15,629 nucleotides of DNA from positions 1 to 15,629 of the forward strand of contig JAJZCX010000005.1 in NCBI GenBank assembly GCA_021851625.1. The letters run 5' to 3'. Below are positions 6,364-13,654 of the stretch, piece by piece (the first letter of the stretch is position 1; each line of letters begins with the position of its first letter). The stretch comes from Acidobacteriota bacterium. GTDB lineage: Bacteria; Acidobacteriota; Terriglobia; Terriglobales; Acidobacteriaceae. The notes under the pieces are model-generated. The model was not told the origin of the DNA and ran no database searches. It saw only the letters and a program-made list of their open reading frames with translations. Made by a program: the position numbers and the translations under genes.

Positions 6364-6948
6364 ATGAGCCAGTCTACGCATACGCCCAGTCCCAACCCCA
6401 CGCTGCGGGAAAAGGCCCGCCTGCTGTCTGCTTCTGAAATTGAGCGGACGCTGGTGCGCTTGGCCCATGAGATCGTCGAAAAAAATAATGGCAGCGCCAA
6501 TCTTGGCCTCGTCGGTATCAAACGCCGCGGCGTTCCGCTGGCCCAACGGCTGGCCACGCTGATCGAAAAAATCGAAAAGCGCCCCATCGACGTGGGCACG
6601 CTCGACATCGAGTTCTACCGCGACGATCTTTCCACGCGCGGCGCGCGACCCATTGTGCACCCCGGAGCCATCGGCTTTGACGTCACCGGACGCACCATCA
6701 TTCTGGTGGACGACGTGCTCTACACAGGCCGCACCGTGCGCGCTGCGCTCGATGCGCTCTTCGATCATGGCCGCCCACAGCGCGTGCAGTTGCTGGTGCT
6801 CATGGATCGCGGCCACCGCGAGCTGCCCATTGAGGCTACCTTCGTGGGCCGCATTGTGCAGACAACGGACGCAGAAATTATTGAAGTCAAGCTGGAAGAA
6901 ATCGACAGCAAGGAACAAGTGCTGCTGGTTGAACGCACCGAAGCCTGA
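6364..6948 (+). CDS. pyrR: PyrR, pyrimidine operon regulator / uracil phosphoribosyltransferase
   Basis: PyrR binds pyr mRNA leaders in response to UMP and PRPP and, in many bacteria, also converts uracil plus PRPP to UMP. The 194-residue product has the type I phosphoribosyltransferase fold. The PRPP loop is IILVDDVLYTGRTVRAAL with VDDVLYTGRT at 115-124. The family segments LVGIKRRGVPLA (49-60), DIEFYRDDLS (81-90) and VLMDRGHRELPI are present. About 14 residues extend before the usual start. The only ribosome-site candidate, AGGA, touches ATG 6364, so translation may be weak or controlled by the hairpins upstream. It heads pyrR-pyrB-pyrC, with pyrB starting 38 bases downstream, the standard setting for this regulator. 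Confidence 0.95.
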   Translation: MSQSTHTPSPNPTLREKARLLSASEIERTLVRLAHEIVEKNNGSANLGLVGIKRRGVPLAQRLATLIEKIEKRPIDVGTLDIEFYRDDLSTRGARPIVHPGAIGFDVTGRTIILVDDVLYTGRTVRAALDALFDHGRPQRVQLLVLMDRGHRELPIEATFVGRIVQTTDAEIIEVKLEEIDSKEQVLLVERTEA

Positions 6949-6986
6949 AGTCGCCGCGCTCCTCTGCGGCTAGAATTTTTGCAAGC

Positions 6987-8093
6987 ATGAAGAAGAAATC
7001 GGCATCGCTCCGCACCGCTCAACCGCGCCCGCAGCGCGCTCGCGGAGCCTCTTCCAAAACAACGCGCGCATCCGTGCCAACTGCGCCGCACGCGCTGCCG
7101 CTGCACAAGGCTCCCATCCATCCTGGATCCATCCTCTCCAGCACGCAACTCACCGTGGAGGGCGTCAGCAAGATTCTCGCGCTGGCCAGTGATTTGGAAT
7201 CCGAGGCCGTGCGCACGCGCGAACTCCGCCTGCACAAGCGCCGCGTCTCTCTGCTCTTTTACGAATCCAGCACGCGCACACGCACCTCGTTCGAGTTGGC
7301 CGCAAAGTCCCTCGGCGCGGATACCGTTCTGGTCAGCGCGCTTTCTTCCAGCATCGAGAAAGGCGAATCGCTCAAGGACACCGGCATCACGCTGCGCTCT
7401 CTCGGCGCAGAGTGCATCATCCTGCGCCACCCTTCGTCCGGCGCACCCTACCTGTTGGCGCAGGCCACTGGCCTGCCCATCTTGAACGCGGGCGACGGCA
7501 TCCACGAGCATCCCTCACAAGCGCTGCTCGACCTGCGCACGATCCTCTATCGCTGCTTTGGCGCAAAACAAGCACGCAGTGTCACGGAAAAATCTCTGCG
7601 CGGCATGACCATCGCCATCGTCGGCGACATCTTTCACAGCCGCGTGGCGCGTTCGAATGCGCTACTCCTGCCCAAGCTCGGCGCACGCGTGCTTTTCTGC
7701 GGCCCGCAGCCACTTTTACCTGAACACGCAGCCGACATTGGGCCGGGCGTCTCCATCGAGCGCGACTTCGACCGCGCCCTGCAGCAGGCCGATGTGGTCA
7801 TGATGCTGCGCGTGCAACAGGAGCGTTTGTCCGGGCTGCAACTTGACCTTGAAAACTACACGCGCCGCTATCAACTGGACGCCGCACGGCTGGCCGCGCA
7901 GGCACCACGCGCGCTGGTGCTGCACCCCGGCCCCATCATCCGCGGCATGGAGATTACCAGCGAGGTTGCTGATGGCCCGCAATCCGCGATTGAGGAACAG
8001 GTGCATCACGGTCTGGCCATTCGCATGGCGCTATTGACGCGCGCGTTGGAGACTCCAGCCACACCCAGCGCACGAAAGAAGACCCGGCGATGA
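6987..8093 (+). CDS. pyrB: Aspartate carbamoyltransferase, catalytic chain
   Basis: This is the committed step of pyrimidine synthesis, in the cytosol: carbamoyl phosphate plus L-aspartate gives N-carbamoyl-L-aspartate. The 368-residue product shows the carbamoyl-phosphate loop STRTRT (95-100), the mobile loop lysine in SSIEKGESLKDT (K125), RHPSSGAP (147-154), GDGIHEHPSQALLDL, IVGDIFHSRVARSN, and the aspartate-binding end LHPGPIIRGMEI. About 45 residues precede the usual start at HPGSILSSTQL. They are rich in Lys, Arg, Ser and Ala, and make the protein longer than typical 300-320-residue chains. No clear ribosome site lies before ATG 6987. An in-frame GTG at 7074 is possible but no better supported. 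It overlaps pyrC by 4 bases (ATGA), so the two are translationally coupled. No pyrI regulatory chain is present. Confidence 0.95.
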   Translation: MKKKSASLRTAQPRPQRARGASSKTTRASVPTAPHALPLHKAPIHPGSILSSTQLTVEGVSKILALASDLESEAVRTRELRLHKRRVSLLFYESSTRTRTSFELAAKSLGADTVLVSALSSSIEKGESLKDTGITLRSLGAECIILRHPSSGAPYLLAQATGLPILNAGDGIHEHPSQALLDLRTILYRCFGAKQARSVTEKSLRGMTIAIVGDIFHSRVARSNALLLPKLGARVLFCGPQPLLPEHAADIGPGVSIERDFDRALQQADVVMMLRVQQERLSGLQLDLENYTRRYQLDAARLAAQAPRALVLHPGPIIRGMEITSEVADGPQSAIEEQVHHGLAIRMALLTRALETPATPSARKKTRR

Positions 8094-9400
8094 GCAGCAT
8101 TCTGATCCGTGGCGGGCATCTGATCGATCCCGCATCCAACCTCGACGCGCGCCGCGATCTGTTGCTGAGCGCAGGCCGTGTGGCTGCTGTCGATGCACCC
8201 GGCAAACTCGACGCACTGGCTGCGCGCGAGCACGCGGAGATTCTCAACGCCAAGGGCCTCATCGTGGCTCCCGGCTTGGTTGATATTCACGTTCACCTGC
8301 GCGAGCCGGGCCAAAGCCACAAAGAAACCATCGCCACAGGCACGGCGGCGGCGGCGGCAGGCGGATTCACCAGTGTTTGCGCCATGCCCAACACCACGCC
8401 GGTCAATGACTCCGCTGAGACCACGCGCTGGATGCAATCCCCAGATCGCGGCGCAGTCGTGCGCGTGTTTCCCATTGCAGCCGCCACACGCGGCAGCTTG
8501 GGCGAAGCGATCACAGAATACGGCGCGCTCAAGGCCGCCGGTGCCGTCGCTGTCAGCGATGATGGCAAGCCGATTCTGCACGACGCCATCATGCACCAGT
8601 CGCTGGCAGCAGCGGCGCGCGCAGGCTTGCCTGTCATTCAGCACGCCGAAGACACACGCCAGACGCAGGGCGCTACCATGAACGCTGGAGCCATGGCCTT
8701 TCGGCTGGGCCTGCGCGGTATGCCCGCCGAGGCGGAAAGCGGCATCGTCGAGCGCGACATTCAACTGCTGGCGGGCCTGCAAGACAGCCGCGCCCATCTG
8801 CATATTGCGCATCTCTCCACGGCCAAGGCACTGGAGGCCGTGCGCCGTGCCAATCGCAACGGCCTGCGCGTCACCTGCGAAGTCGCGCCGCATCACTTCG
8901 CGCTCACAGAGGAAGCCGTCGGCCAATATGACAGCCACGCCCGCATGAATCCACCGCTGCGCGTGCAGTCGGACCGCGCAGCGCTCATCCAAGGCTTGCT
9001 GGACGGATCCGTGGATGCCATCGCCACTGATCACGCGCCGCACTGCGTCCACGAAAAGGAGCAGGAGTTTGAGCGCACACCCAATGGGGTTTTGGGGTTG
9101 GAGACTGCGCTGGGACTCGCGCTGCAAGTGCTGCATCAAAAGCATTCCCTCCCGCTCAGTCGCGTCATCGCGCTGCTAAGCACGCAGCCCGCACAGTTGC
9201 TGCACCTCACCGGGCGCGGTTCGCTGGCCGTGGGTTCGTTCGCGGATGTTGTGCTCTTCGACGCCACCGCAACGTGGACCTACTGCGCCGCAGCATCCAA
9301 GTCCAAATCCCGCAACACTCCCTTCGACGGATGGACGCTGCCCGGCAAGGTGCACACAACCCTCAGCGAAGGCCACGTTGTCTATGAAGGAAATTCATAG
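8090..9400 (+). CDS. pyrC: Dihydroorotase, class I
   Basis: This zinc amidohydrolase cyclises carbamoyl aspartate to dihydroorotate, the step after PyrB. The 436-residue product carries the metal motif H67-x-H69 followed by R71 (DIHVHLREPG), MPNTTPVND (99-107), the catalytic-region aspartates in SDDGK (157-158), H185 in QHAED, H238 in HLHIAHLST, CEVAPHHF, ARMNPPLR, and D314 in ATDHAPH. All metal and catalytic positions of an active class I enzyme are therefore present, unlike the inactive PyrC paralogues that accompany some PyrB complexes. The C-terminal beta segment (GSFADVVLFD, then LPGKVHTTLSEGHVVYEG) is complete. The start is fixed by the ATGA overlap with pyrB. The following 149 bases are AT-rich, with no clear U-tract terminator. 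Confidence 0.95.
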   Translation: MSSILIRGGHLIDPASNLDARRDLLLSAGRVAAVDAPGKLDALAAREHAEILNAKGLIVAPGLVDIHVHLREPGQSHKETIATGTAAAAAGGFTSVCAMPNTTPVNDSAETTRWMQSPDRGAVVRVFPIAAATRGSLGEAITEYGALKAAGAVAVSDDGKPILHDAIMHQSLAAAARAGLPVIQHAEDTRQTQGATMNAGAMAFRLGLRGMPAEAESGIVERDIQLLAGLQDSRAHLHIAHLSTAKALEAVRRANRNGLRVTCEVAPHHFALTEEAVGQYDSHARMNPPLRVQSDRAALIQGLLDGSVDAIATDHAPHCVHEKEQEFERTPNGVLGLETALGLALQVLHQKHSLPLSRVIALLSTQPAQLLHLTGRGSLAVGSFADVVLFDATATWTYCAAASKSKSRNTPFDGWTLPGKVHTTLSEGHVVYEGNS

Positions 9401-9549
9401 ATTTTCTTAGTACACATTTCAAAACTTCTGCTGCGATTGCTTGGAACATTACTTGTTTTCGAATCGCATAGTATTGTATTAAATCGTATACCTATGATTT
9501 GATACAGCGTTGATTTCCATTTATTTTTTTGACAGGAGATCAACCATAC
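9401..9549 (+). other. AT-rich intergenic region with putative promoter of the outer-membrane protein gene
   Basis: This 149-base gap is much richer in A and T than its surroundings. It holds a 7-bp inverted repeat TGCGATT (9432-9438) / AATCGCA (9462-9468) with a 23-base spacer, and a good -10-like hexamer TATGAT (9493-9498), for which no convincing -35 stands at the right distance. AGGAG (9534-9538) serves as the ribosome site of the next gene. A regulated promoter here is an inference from composition and position. Confidence 0.35.
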
Positions 9550-10398
9550 ATGCCCGCTGTGCTTTCCAATCGAAAAGTTATTTCTTTGTTTATTTTTCTG
9601 CTCAGCGCAGCCGCGACTCTGCCTGCGCAGCAGGCACAACAGAGCTTCGTCGCCAACTGGCTAGGACGCGTCTCCAGCACGCAGGCCGCACAGCCACACT
9701 GGGTCACTCCCATTGTGTTGGTCACGCCACGCTTGGAACAAGAATTTCGTACCGACTTTGTACGCCAACTTGTGGCTGGCGGCCACCAAGTCTGGGTCTA
9801 CGACAATGGCAAAGGGCTGGAACTGATTCCTGCTCGGCATATCGAGATGCTCTTCAACCTGCCACCCTATCAGCAACACGATGCTCCCAGCACACAAGAT
9901 GGTCTCGGCGATGTCAGCTTTCTGATGAAATACCGCATTTTCGCTGCGAATGAGAAAAGCGGAAACTACATTTTGACCGCGTATATCGGCGGCAGCGTGC
10001 CAACGGGGACCTATAAGAACGGCGCGGCCAGCGCACAGGTGTTGCCCAGCATCGGCGGCGGCAAAGGTTGGAAGAATTTTGATTTGGAGTCTACGCTCGG
10101 CGGTACGCTGCCGGTGGACAGCACCCAGACCGTAGGCCGCTCAGTCATCTGGAACACCGTCGCACAGTACCGCACGCACAAGTTTTTCTGGCCAGAGTTG
10201 GAGTCGAATGCAACATATTTCTACGGTGGCCCGAATGATGGTAAGCGGCAGAATTTTTTGACGCCGGGCTTGATGTTGGGCCGCTTCCCCCTGCACAATC
10301 GCATCGGCGCAACCTTTGGCGCAGGTATGCAGATTGCAACCTCTCACGATCCTCTATACAACCACGCGTTGATCCTCACAGGACGCATTCCATTTTGA
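9550..10398 (+). CDS. Secreted, probable outer-membrane beta-barrel protein
   Basis: The 282-residue protein has a signal peptide (residues 1 to about 26: basic RK, core ISLFIFLLSAAA, then LPA before QQ). The mature part alternates short amphipathic strands and Gly/Asn turns, for example GLGDVSFLMKYRIF, YILTAYIGGSVPTG and FDLESTLGGTLPV. It ends in a terminal Phe (LILTGRIPF), the usual signature for outer-membrane barrel insertion. The pattern resembles the MetA-pathway/transporter-like barrel family (Pfam Phenol_MetA_deg), but this is recall of motif style and the substrate is unknown. ATG 9550 is chosen over the in-frame TTG at 9529 because AGGAG lies 11 bases upstream and it starts at the signal peptide. 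It is monocistronic, convergent with the cox operon, with 34 bases between stops. Confidence 0.72.
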   Translation: MPAVLSNRKVISLFIFLLSAAATLPAQQAQQSFVANWLGRVSSTQAAQPHWVTPIVLVTPRLEQEFRTDFVRQLVAGGHQVWVYDNGKGLELIPARHIEMLFNLPPYQQHDAPSTQDGLGDVSFLMKYRIFAANEKSGNYILTAYIGGSVPTGTYKNGAASAQVLPSIGGGKGWKNFDLESTLGGTLPVDSTQTVGRSVIWNTVAQYRTHKFFWPELESNATYFYGGPNDGKRQNFLTPGLMLGRFPLHNRIGATFGAGMQIATSHDPLYNHALILTGRIPF

Positions 10399-10432
10399 CG
10401 CGCAAGACCCAGATTCCATGCCAATGGACTGT

Positions 10433-10876
10433 TTAACGTAGTTGGGTCCAACCACGCGCTTCTGTAATGACGCCGAAGAGGCCAAGCGCAGTCGCAACCA
10501 TTCCAGAAGAGAGTGTAAGTAGGCGGTTGGCGGCACCGAAGGTTTGCGCAAAGGGTAACCAGGGCAAAGCCGCAGCGATGCCCAGTAATAAAATTCCACC
10601 GAGCAAGAGTAGGATCGAGGCCGGACGACGCCGGTAGAGTGCGAGGATGGAGGCTGGAAAGACAAGCACTCCGCCGCTGACGATCAAAATGACCTCAGCA
10701 ACAGAGCCGCCGCGCAAGGATGTAAGCACGGCGACGGGAATATAAACGAGGCCGCCAAAGCCCCAGAGAATCCCCAAGGAAAAAAAGGTGAGACCCCAGA
10801 ACCGGCGCAGACGCTGTTGCACGAAGGCATCTTGCGTTACGGAACTGGGGTCGGAATTCAAGCTAGACGGCTTCAC
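10433..10876 (-). CDS. Small four-helix membrane protein at the end of the cox operon
   Basis: I do not recognise this 147-residue protein. It has a polar N terminus (1-26) and four hydrophobic segments at about 27-50, 60-81, 86-107 and 117-137, with short loops (YRRRP at 81-85 is a positive turn) and a short polar C terminus. It starts at GTG 10876, 9 bases after the coxD stop, with an AGAG ribosome-site candidate, so it is almost surely cotranscribed with the oxidase genes. That context suggests an accessory subunit or assembly factor of the caa3 oxidase, but there is no copper- or heme-binding motif (no CxxxC, HxH or paired His) to support it. It is the last gene before convergent transcription. 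Confidence 0.7.
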   Translation of the reverse strand: MKPSSLNSDPSSVTQDAFVQQRLRRFWGLTFFSLGILWGFGGLVYIPVAVLTSLRGGSVAEVILIVSGGVLVFPASILALYRRRPASILLLLGGILLLGIAAALPWLPFAQTFGAANRLLTLSSGMVATALGLFGVITEARGWTQLR

Positions 10877-10885
10877 TACAAATCT

Positions 10886-11209
10886 CTACCAAAGTCCCCA
10901 AGCGCGGCTGATGTAATCGCTCAGCGTCATCGTGACAAGCACCAGAAAGATGAACAAGCCTGAAGCTACCGTGAGCTTGAGCAGCTTGGAGCTGTAATGA
11001 ATGTGCATAAAGAAGAGCACAACCAAGCACGCCTTGAAGCAGGCGATGGCCAGTGCGATGACAGGATTCAAAACGCCAAGATCAATGAAGGCCACCCATG
11101 TGGTGAGACCCGTGCAGATCATCAGCGCAAAGAAAACGGCCAAGTAAACCTTGGGGCCGACGACGTGATGTTCCTGATGCTCCAACTCCGTAGCTCCATG
11201 CTGGGACAT
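10886..11209 (-). CDS. coxD: Cytochrome c oxidase subunit IV (bacterial CoxD type)
   Basis: The 107-residue inner-membrane protein is the small fourth subunit of the aa3-type oxidase and probably stabilises the core. Three hydrophobic segments lie at about 20-42, 48-70 and 77-98. The hallmark of the bacterial subunit IV family (Pfam COX4_pro) is the second-helix run CFKACLVVLFFMHIHYSSKL (57-76). A His-rich N terminus (QHGATELEHQEHH) faces the cytoplasm. The ATG at 11209 has an AGGAG 9 bases upstream. The longer open frame (to 11302) would overlap coxC and lacks family similarity. It lies 44 bases after the coxC stop, separated by a palindrome. Confidence 0.88.
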   Translation of the reverse strand: MSQHGATELEHQEHHVVGPKVYLAVFFALMICTGLTTWVAFIDLGVLNPVIALAIACFKACLVVLFFMHIHYSSKLLKLTVASGLFIFLVLVTMTLSDYISRAWGLW

Positions 11210-11232
11210 TGCGTTGTACTCCTTCCGCGCAA

Positions 11233-11246
11233 CCTGCCATGGCAGG
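11233..11246. repeat. 14-bp perfect palindrome between coxC and coxD
   Basis: CCTGCCATGGCAGG is self-complementary. In RNA it would fold into a 5-bp stem with a CAUG loop, between the coxC stop and the coxD ribosome site. TTGCGC occurs directly on both sides on the minus strand. It may be a processing or weak attenuation point, or chance. Confidence 0.45.
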
Positions 11247-11253
11247 CGCAATG

Positions 11254-11991
11254 TTATCTGTACCGGCTGATGAGGTAAAGCAGCGGGAACAGGAATATCC
11301 AAATGATGTCAACGAAGTGCCAGTACAGGCCAAAATTTTCAATCGTTGTCATGTGTCCATCGGTGTAGGCTCCGCCAAAGGCGCGCACGACGAGAATTAG
11401 CAAAATGGTGATGCCAATAATCATGTGCAGTGCGTGCATACCCGTCATAGCGAAGTAGAGCGAGAAGTAAACCTGCGTCTTCTCGGCCATGTCAGGAGCC
11501 AGTGCAACGGCCTTCGGGTTGGTCGGGTGCACAAATTGCTCGATGGAGAAGCTGGCACCGGGTACGTGATGCAGTTCGAACTTCTCGGCGTACTCTACGG
11601 ACTTGATGCCCAAAAAGGCAATGCCTAGCACGATGGTCAAAATCAGGTACGTGATCAGGCTCTTTTTGCGGCGCATCTCCGCACTGTAAACGGCCATGGC
11701 CATCGTCAAACTGGAGCAAATGAGCACGACAGTGTTGATGGTTCCCAGCCAAATGTTGAGCGTGTTACAGCCGGCAACAAAGGCCGGATGGTACCAATTG
11801 CGGTAGACCAAGTAGGCCATGAACATGCCGCCGAAGAACATGACTTCGGTAAGCAGGAAGAGCCACATGCCAAAGCTGGCGGCATCGCGCTGCTGTTCGA
11901 CCGTTTCGAAATGATGACGAAGGTGGGCAGGGTGCGCGTGCGCCTCTGCGAGGACTTCGCCGTTTCCAGTTGCAATCGCCGGGCTATCCAA
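11254..11991 (-). CDS. coxC: Cytochrome c oxidase subunit III
   Basis: Subunit III is an integral inner-membrane subunit that supports proton uptake and stability of subunit I. The 245-residue product resembles the shorter five-helix bacterial form. It begins with a polar stretch (RHHFETVEQQRDAASFGMWL) corresponding to the start of helix III in seven-helix versions. Helices follow at about 40-62, 79-104, 112-132, 172-198 and 222-242. Conserved family elements are FLLTEVMFFGGMFMAYLVYR, the helix acid in SVEYAEKF, GMHALHMIIG and YWHFVDIIWIFLFPLLYL. It starts at TTG 11991, overlapping the coxA end by 8 bases. A GAGGTG ribosome site 7 bases upstream, inside coxA, supports TTG. The first in-frame ATG would delete 41 residues. 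Confidence 0.93.
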   Translation of the reverse strand: MDSPAIATGNGEVLAEAHAHPAHLRHHFETVEQQRDAASFGMWLFLLTEVMFFGGMFMAYLVYRNWYHPAFVAGCNTLNIWLGTINTVVLICSSLTMAMAVYSAEMRRKKSLITYLILTIVLGIAFLGIKSVEYAEKFELHHVPGASFSIEQFVHPTNPKAVALAPDMAEKTQVYFSLYFAMTGMHALHMIIGITILLILVVRAFGGAYTDGHMTTIENFGLYWHFVDIIWIFLFPLLYLISRYR

Positions 11992-13654
11992 CGGTCTTCA
12001 CCTCATGTTCGGTCTGATTTGCCAGCCACTCGTAGTCGTAGGCTTCGTGATCCACGATGGGCGTCTCCACAAAATTCTCCGTCAGCGGGGGCGATGTGAT
12101 CTGCCACTCCAACCCAGTTGCCTGCCATGGATTGTTGCCTGCGATCTTGCCATACTTCAATGACCACGGCATGTAGAGCATGGGCAGCAAGTAGCCGACG
12201 GCAAGGATGGAAGCGCCTGCGGTGGAGAGCACATTGAGCACTTGAAACTCTGGCGGATACGAAGCGTAGCGGCGCGGCATGCCCAAGTATCCCAGCACAA
12301 ACTGCGGGAAGAATGTGAAGATGAATCCGATGAAGGTGACCACTGCGGCCAGCTTCGAGATTGATTCTGGATACATGCGCCCGGTCATCTTCGGCCACCA
12401 GAAGTGCAGGCCGGCCAGGTAGGCCATCAACATGCCGCCGACCATGACAAAGTGGAAGTGCGCGACGATGAAGTAGGTTTCCGTCAGGTGCACATCCATG
12501 CCCATCGAACCAAGGAAGACGCCCGTCAAGCCACCGATGGTGAACAGGCCGAGGAAGCCGAAGGCGTACAGCATCGGCGTCTCAAAGGTGATGGAGCCTT
12601 TGTAGAGCGTTGCCGCCCAGTTGAAGATTTTGATTGCCGAGGGCACGGCCACGAGCATGGTCAGCAGTGAGAAGACCAAGGCCGAGTAGTTCGAAATGCC
12701 CATGATGAACATGTGGTGCGCCCAGACGAAGAAGCCGAAGATGGCGATGGCCACCGAGGAGAAGGCCACAGCCGTGTAGCCGAAGACGCGCTTGCGCGAG
12801 AAGGTGCTGATGACCTCAGAGATGACCGCCATGCCCGGCAGAATCATGATGTAAACAGCCGGATGCGAGTAGAACCAGAACAAATGCTGGAAGAGTAGCG
12901 GATCGCCGCCTTTGGTGGGGTCGAAGACGCCGATGCCGATCGTGCGCTCCAGCGCCACCAGCACCAGCGTAATGGCCAGCACCGGGGTGCCCAGCACCAT
13001 CAGAATGGAGGCTGCATAGTGGCCCCAGACAAACAGCGGCAGGCGAAACCACGTCATGCCCGGCGCACGCATCCGATGAATGGTGACGATGAAGTTGAGG
13101 CCGGTCAGAATCGATGCAAAGCCCGCGATAAAGATGCCCAGCGCTGCCGTGACCACATGCGTGTTCAAGTAGTGCGTGGAGAGCGGCGTGGTGAAGGTCC
13201 AACCCGTGTCCACACCCCCAAGAATCATCGCAGCCAAAATGAACAAGCCGCCCGCGATGAACAGGTACCAACTCAGCAGGTTGATCTTGGGGAAGGCCAG
13301 ATCCTTGGCTCCGATCATGATCGGGATCAGAAAGTTGCCCAGCGTGGCGGGCACCGACGGCACCAAGAACAAGAAGATCATCACAATGCCGTGCATGCTG
13401 AAGACCTTGTTGTAGGTATCCGGGGCCAGCAGGTCGGATCCGGGCGTCAAAAGCTGCAACCGGATCAACGATGCGAACGCTCCTCCGATGAAGAAGAAGA
13501 ACGTAATCGAGAACAGGTAGAGCATGGCGATGCGCTTGTGATCACCGGTCAGCAGCCAGCTTTTCAGCGTGTGCTCCTGATTCAGATAATGCTTGCGCGG
13601 CAGTTGCGCCGTGCTCTGGTCGGGCAATTGAACGATGGTGTTTGTACTGCTCAT
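11984..13654 (-). CDS. coxA: Cytochrome c oxidase subunit I (A2-type heme-copper oxidase)
   Basis: The catalytic subunit reduces O2 to water at the heme a3-CuB site and pumps protons across the inner membrane. The 556-residue product has about 12 helices. Ligands seen are H88 (FSMHGIVM, low-spin heme), H264 cross-link partner Y268 in YSHPAVY (262-268), the CuB pair H313/H314 (WAHHMF), and H399/H401 (IVAHFHFVM, hemes a3 and a). The K-channel lysine is K342 (PSAIKIFNW). The D-channel entrance D118 (GAKDLAFPKIN) is kept. The channel glutamate of A1 enzymes (HPEVY) is absent: YSHPAVY instead carries the Tyr-Ser pair of A2 oxidases such as the Rhodothermus caa3. ATG 13654 overlaps the coxB stop (ATGA). 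Confidence 0.97.
   Translation of the reverse strand: MSSTNTIVQLPDQSTAQLPRKHYLNQEHTLKSWLLTGDHKRIAMLYLFSITFFFFIGGAFASLIRLQLLTPGSDLLAPDTYNKVFSMHGIVMIFLFLVPSVPATLGNFLIPIMIGAKDLAFPKINLLSWYLFIAGGLFILAAMILGGVDTGWTFTTPLSTHYLNTHVVTAALGIFIAGFASILTGLNFIVTIHRMRAPGMTWFRLPLFVWGHYAASILMVLGTPVLAITLVLVALERTIGIGVFDPTKGGDPLLFQHLFWFYSHPAVYIMILPGMAVISEVISTFSRKRVFGYTAVAFSSVAIAIFGFFVWAHHMFIMGISNYSALVFSLLTMLVAVPSAIKIFNWAATLYKGSITFETPMLYAFGFLGLFTIGGLTGVFLGSMGMDVHLTETYFIVAHFHFVMVGGMLMAYLAGLHFWWPKMTGRMYPESISKLAAVVTFIGFIFTFFPQFVLGYLGMPRRYASYPPEFQVLNVLSTAGASILAVGYLLPMLYMPWSLKYGKIAGNNPWQATGLEWQITSPPLTENFVETPIVDHEAYDYEWLANQTEHEVKTVG

Noticed and set aside
6133..6918. 261-residue minus-strand open frame
   Set aside because: Antisense of the zinc-ribbon gene and pyrR and spans their intergenic region; no family similarity.
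8006..9145. 379-residue minus-strand open frame
   Set aside because: Antisense of pyrC, which is complete and coupled to pyrB.
9432..9468. 7-bp inverted repeat after pyrC as an intrinsic terminator
   Set aside because: The loop is 23 bases and no T-tract follows, so it is listed only as part of the intergenic region.
10406..10448. Nested short inverted repeats (GACCCA/TGGGTC and TCCAT/ATGGA) between the convergent outer-membrane and cox-end genes
   Set aside because: Short stems with a large asymmetric internal loop and no T-tract; too weak to call a terminator.
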